Assembly (NCBI GenBank): GCA_023473845.1
Contig: JAMCYA010000051.1
Coordinates: 1 to 8,030, forward strand
Direction of reading: 5' to 3'
From: Patescibacteria group bacterium
GTDB lineage: Bacteria; Patescibacteriota; Doudnabacteria; UBA920
DNA: 8,030 nucleotides
The notes under the pieces are model-generated. The model had not been told where the DNA came from and did not search any database. It worked only from the letters and a program-made list of their open reading frames with translations. Below are positions 7,901-8,030 of the stretch, piece after piece (the stretch's first letter is position 1; the number at the start of each line of letters is the position of its first letter). The position numbers and the translations under genes are program-made.

Positions 7901-8030
7901 CTGGGTTCCAGCACTGGTCAATCGGTTCGGAAGAACTGCCGTTAGCTGACAAGGAACCGTTGATGGTGGTCGTACCGGAAACTGTAAACTGGATTGCCCC
8001 GCCGCCCCAGAGGCCGGTATCGGAACTGGC
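4992..8030 (-). CDS. Giant surface protein with Gly-rich, fibronectin-III-like and PG-binding domains (5' end off window)
   Basis: The frame is open from base 8030 to the TAA at 4994-4992, giving 1012 visible residues; the true start and any signal peptide are beyond the right edge. A TTG at 7952 is in frame but lies inside a continuing Gly-rich domain, so it is not a convincing start. In order (visible numbering): Gly-rich repeats (1-126), then Fn3/Ig-like modules A1 (134-212), B1 (213-299), C1 (301-418), A2 (419-507), B2 (508-595), C2 (596-725) and A3 (726-814). A polar linker, a further beta-sandwich-like domain (831-926) and a PG_binding_1 domain (940-1012) follow. The protein is rich in Ser, Thr, Gly and Asn. 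This architecture is typical of large cell-surface proteins in Patescibacteria. The protein probably attaches to peptidoglycan through its C-terminus while the modules act as a stalk or adhesin. No enzymatic motif is seen. The gene has its own terminator, so it is transcribed separately from the glycan operon. Ligand unknown. Confidence 0.93.
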   Translation of the reverse strand, partial: ASSDTGLWGGGAIQFTVSGTTTINGSLSANGSSSEPIDQCWNPGGGSGGSILIVTGGLTGNGQVSAKGGAGVSGNSGGGGGGRISILANSNNSSLTKIVSGGQTGNSRKGAEGTVNSNGGAVLVPGSLSLATSTASSVTVAISGAGDSIFGLAASPYTFYNVTAGTDSGATSSAAWLSQSLSPNTGYDFYAKVFNNLGVSVKTSTTTLLTLANIPTNLLATLTSPGQITLSWNANANPPGTEYLAFDVNDNSDSGWSTSTTAVFSGLSCGTPYSFQVKARNLDNTETIFTDPVSASTQSCNHEPNVPTALGPTVLVSGGWAAGGNYGFSFTLSDPDSSDLLQYRIQISGNSDFSNPLVDFTSDAQAQGPAVLTLNQTLPDSVNGYYWRVKAIDSHGQASDYAVANNGAAAFKVDTTSPLPGVLGVVAAAPGSLLATISGAADAVSGLAQSPYVFTNQITGETSGVTASSTWLSPGLAANTQYDFIAQISDAAGNVSKTEVARAYTLANLPTGLVAAASGNQITLTWGANGNPANTEYLVLNTFDGTSSGWSTSTAAVFTGLACNTNYSFKVAARNGDKVETLYTDTVSQSVAVCSNPFSPSNLGPDSVMDGGWISTGKPQFTFTLSDPDLTKSVKYRIQIAVSPDFSSPLVDYTSGLLSQGPANFTVGQSAGSGAYGAGMARQSLQDSASGYYWRVMAINNFGSSSSYVSANSGKVAFKVDTISPVSGSLSSSNVSQHTVKVTVTGSGDALSGLADHPYVLRELTTNTTFDPSSKTSWEINKLNSGTVYQFQVTVTDIAGNNSNSAILSVQTKGNPKDNSNEDASGIIADQSGPAPLSVQINGGVTSTVSSLVTLSILGNKDSAQMTVSNLPFNIGTIVQPISSTVENWDLCARTACVSGPHTVYVSFYTSASELIAATSTTILLEPAGKVKGAEIQAAFKSNLGRGSSGDEVLVLQNVLANLGFLKSQNVTGYFGSMTTVALGKFQISNKLSSTGKVDSKTREFLNGLLVK
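4995..5213 (-). other. C-terminal PG_binding_1 domain of the surface protein
   Basis: The last 73 residues fit the PG_binding_1 fold, a three-helix peptidoglycan-binding domain also found at the ends of wall hydrolases. The landmarks are LGRGSSGDEVLVLQNVLANL, then GFL...VTGYFGSMTTVALGKFQ, then LSSTGKVDSKTREFLN. The G-x-x-G-x-E/D-V-x-x-L-Q opening and the TGYFGxxTxxALxxFQ core are the family hallmarks. Its placement at the very end of the chain suggests a wall anchor rather than an enzyme accessory. Confidence 0.9.
5253..5540 (-). other. Beta-sandwich-like domain preceding the wall-binding domain
   Basis: These roughly 96 residues begin SGPAPLSVQINGGVTSTVSS and end STTILLEPAG. The pattern VQINGG..TST.S.LVTLSI....AQMTVSN....NW...GPHTVYVSFYT resembles the repeated Ig-like domain of many CPR surface proteins, in which an INGGA-type strand is followed by aligned T-V-Y-V strands. 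It holds two cysteines five residues apart (visible residues 892 and 897), possibly a small disulfide loop. Domain family assignment is by eye only. Confidence 0.6.
5589..5855 (-). repeat. Third copy of the A module (A3), no B or C following
   Basis: VTGSGDALSGLADHPYVLRE matches the A1 and A2 pattern (SGAGDSIFGLAASPYTF and SGAADAVSGLAQSPYVF). It is followed by the shared strands ending YQFQVTVTDIAGNNS, where A2 has YDFIAQISDAAGNVS. The repeat series stops here, and a polar Asn/Asp/Lys linker leads to the C-terminal domains. Confidence 0.8.
5856..6776 (-). repeat. Second A-B-C module cassette of the surface protein
   Basis: About 307 residues repeat the order of the first cassette. A2 starts after VDTTSP and contains SGAADAVSGLAQSPYVF. 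B2 contains NQITLTWGANGNPANTEYL and SGWSTSTAAVFTGLACNTNY. C2 contains LGPDSVMDGGW, FTFTLSDPDL, KYRIQI, GYYWRVMAI and AFKVDTISP. B modules are recognisable Fn3-like sandwiches; C modules resemble the YYWRV-containing domain common in bacterial surface proteins. C2 is 14 residues longer than C1 (5982-6023). Confidence 0.85.
6777..7631 (-). repeat. First A-B-C module cassette of the surface protein
   Basis: About 285 residues. A1 contains SGAGDSIFGLAASPYTF and SPNTGYDFYAKVFNNLG. B1 contains GQITLSWNANANPPGTEYL and SGWSTSTTAVFSGLSCGTPY. C1 contains LGPTVLVSGGW, FSFTLSDPD, QYRIQI, GYYWRVKAI and AFKVDTTSP. The offset to the second cassette is 294 codons at the SGWSTST motif. Codons differ mostly at third positions, so the duplication looks old and held under protein-level selection. 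Confidence 0.85.
7653..8030 (-). repeat. Gly-rich repeat region of the surface protein
   Basis: The visible N-terminal 126 residues are dominated by Gly, Ser, Asn and Thr. Recurring phrases of the type GGGAIQFTVSGTTTINGSLS, GGGSGGSILIVTGGLTGNG and SGGGGGGRISI alternate short hydrophobic strands with glycine runs. Such sequences in large CPR and planctomycete surface proteins are thought to form beta-solenoid or filamentous stretches. Only the end of the region is in the window, so its full length is unknown. Confidence 0.8.

Noticed and set aside
7950..7952. TTG as the start codon of the surface protein
   Set aside because: The frame continues without a stop to base 8030, and the upstream residues (GGGAIQFTVSGTTTINGS) belong to the same Gly-rich repeat. 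The gene is better called partial.
4992..8030. PglB-type N-glycosylation sequons (D/E-x-N-x-S/T) in the surface protein
   Set aside because: Plain N-x-S/T sites occur, but none that I inspected has an acidic residue at position -2, so there is no sequence support for bacterial-type N-glycosylation.

Overview
The window carries one polarised block of genes, all on the minus strand, so it reads from right to left. The organism is most likely a Patescibacteria (CPR) bacterium of the Parcubacteria type. Two things suggest this: a very large extracytoplasmic protein combining Gly-rich repeats, fibronectin-III-like modules and a C-terminal PG_binding_1 domain, and a tightly packed sugar-transferase operon led by a fused polyprenyl-phosphate sugar-phosphate transferase. 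TGA is used as a stop at 2361-2359 and 112-110, each overlapping the next gene's ATG. This fits the standard bacterial code and argues against the recoded (TGA = Gly) Gracilibacteria/Absconditabacteria. The lineage call is inference from protein style, because no marker gene is present.

Layout. (1) 8030-4992: the last 1012 codons of a giant surface protein; its start, signal peptide and promoter lie off the right edge. Visible parts are a Gly-rich repeat region, a three-module cassette (A-B-C) present twice, a third A module, another beta-sandwich-like domain, and a peptidoglycan-binding domain at the extreme C-terminus. (2) 4991-4915: a 77-base gap that contains only an intrinsic terminator for the surface-protein gene and, fused to its T-tract, an extended -10 promoter for the next operon. 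(3) 4914-1: five consecutive genes with junctions of 0 nt, 17-nt overlap, 1-nt gap and 4-nt ATGA overlap. They encode a membrane phosphoglycosyltransferase (PGT), three GT4-family glycosyltransferases, and the first 37 codons of a MurG-like GT28 transferase cut by the left edge.

How the genes work together (inference from family knowledge). The PGT would load a first sugar-1-phosphate onto undecaprenyl phosphate at the cytoplasmic membrane face. The three GT4 enzymes and perhaps the MurG-like enzyme would extend it into a lipid-linked oligosaccharide for a surface polysaccharide or glycoconjugate. No flippase, polymerase, ligase or nucleotide-sugar synthesis gene is visible, so the final product cannot be named. 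The adjacent surface protein probably attaches to the wall through its PG-binding domain; any link to the glycan is a hypothesis based only on adjacency.

I see no RNA gene, mobile element, CRISPR array, defence system or riboswitch. The least ordinary points are the terminator/promoter fusion with an apparently leaderless start, the MurG-like N-terminus lacking the usual His, and the duplicated surface modules with a conserved Cys pair.
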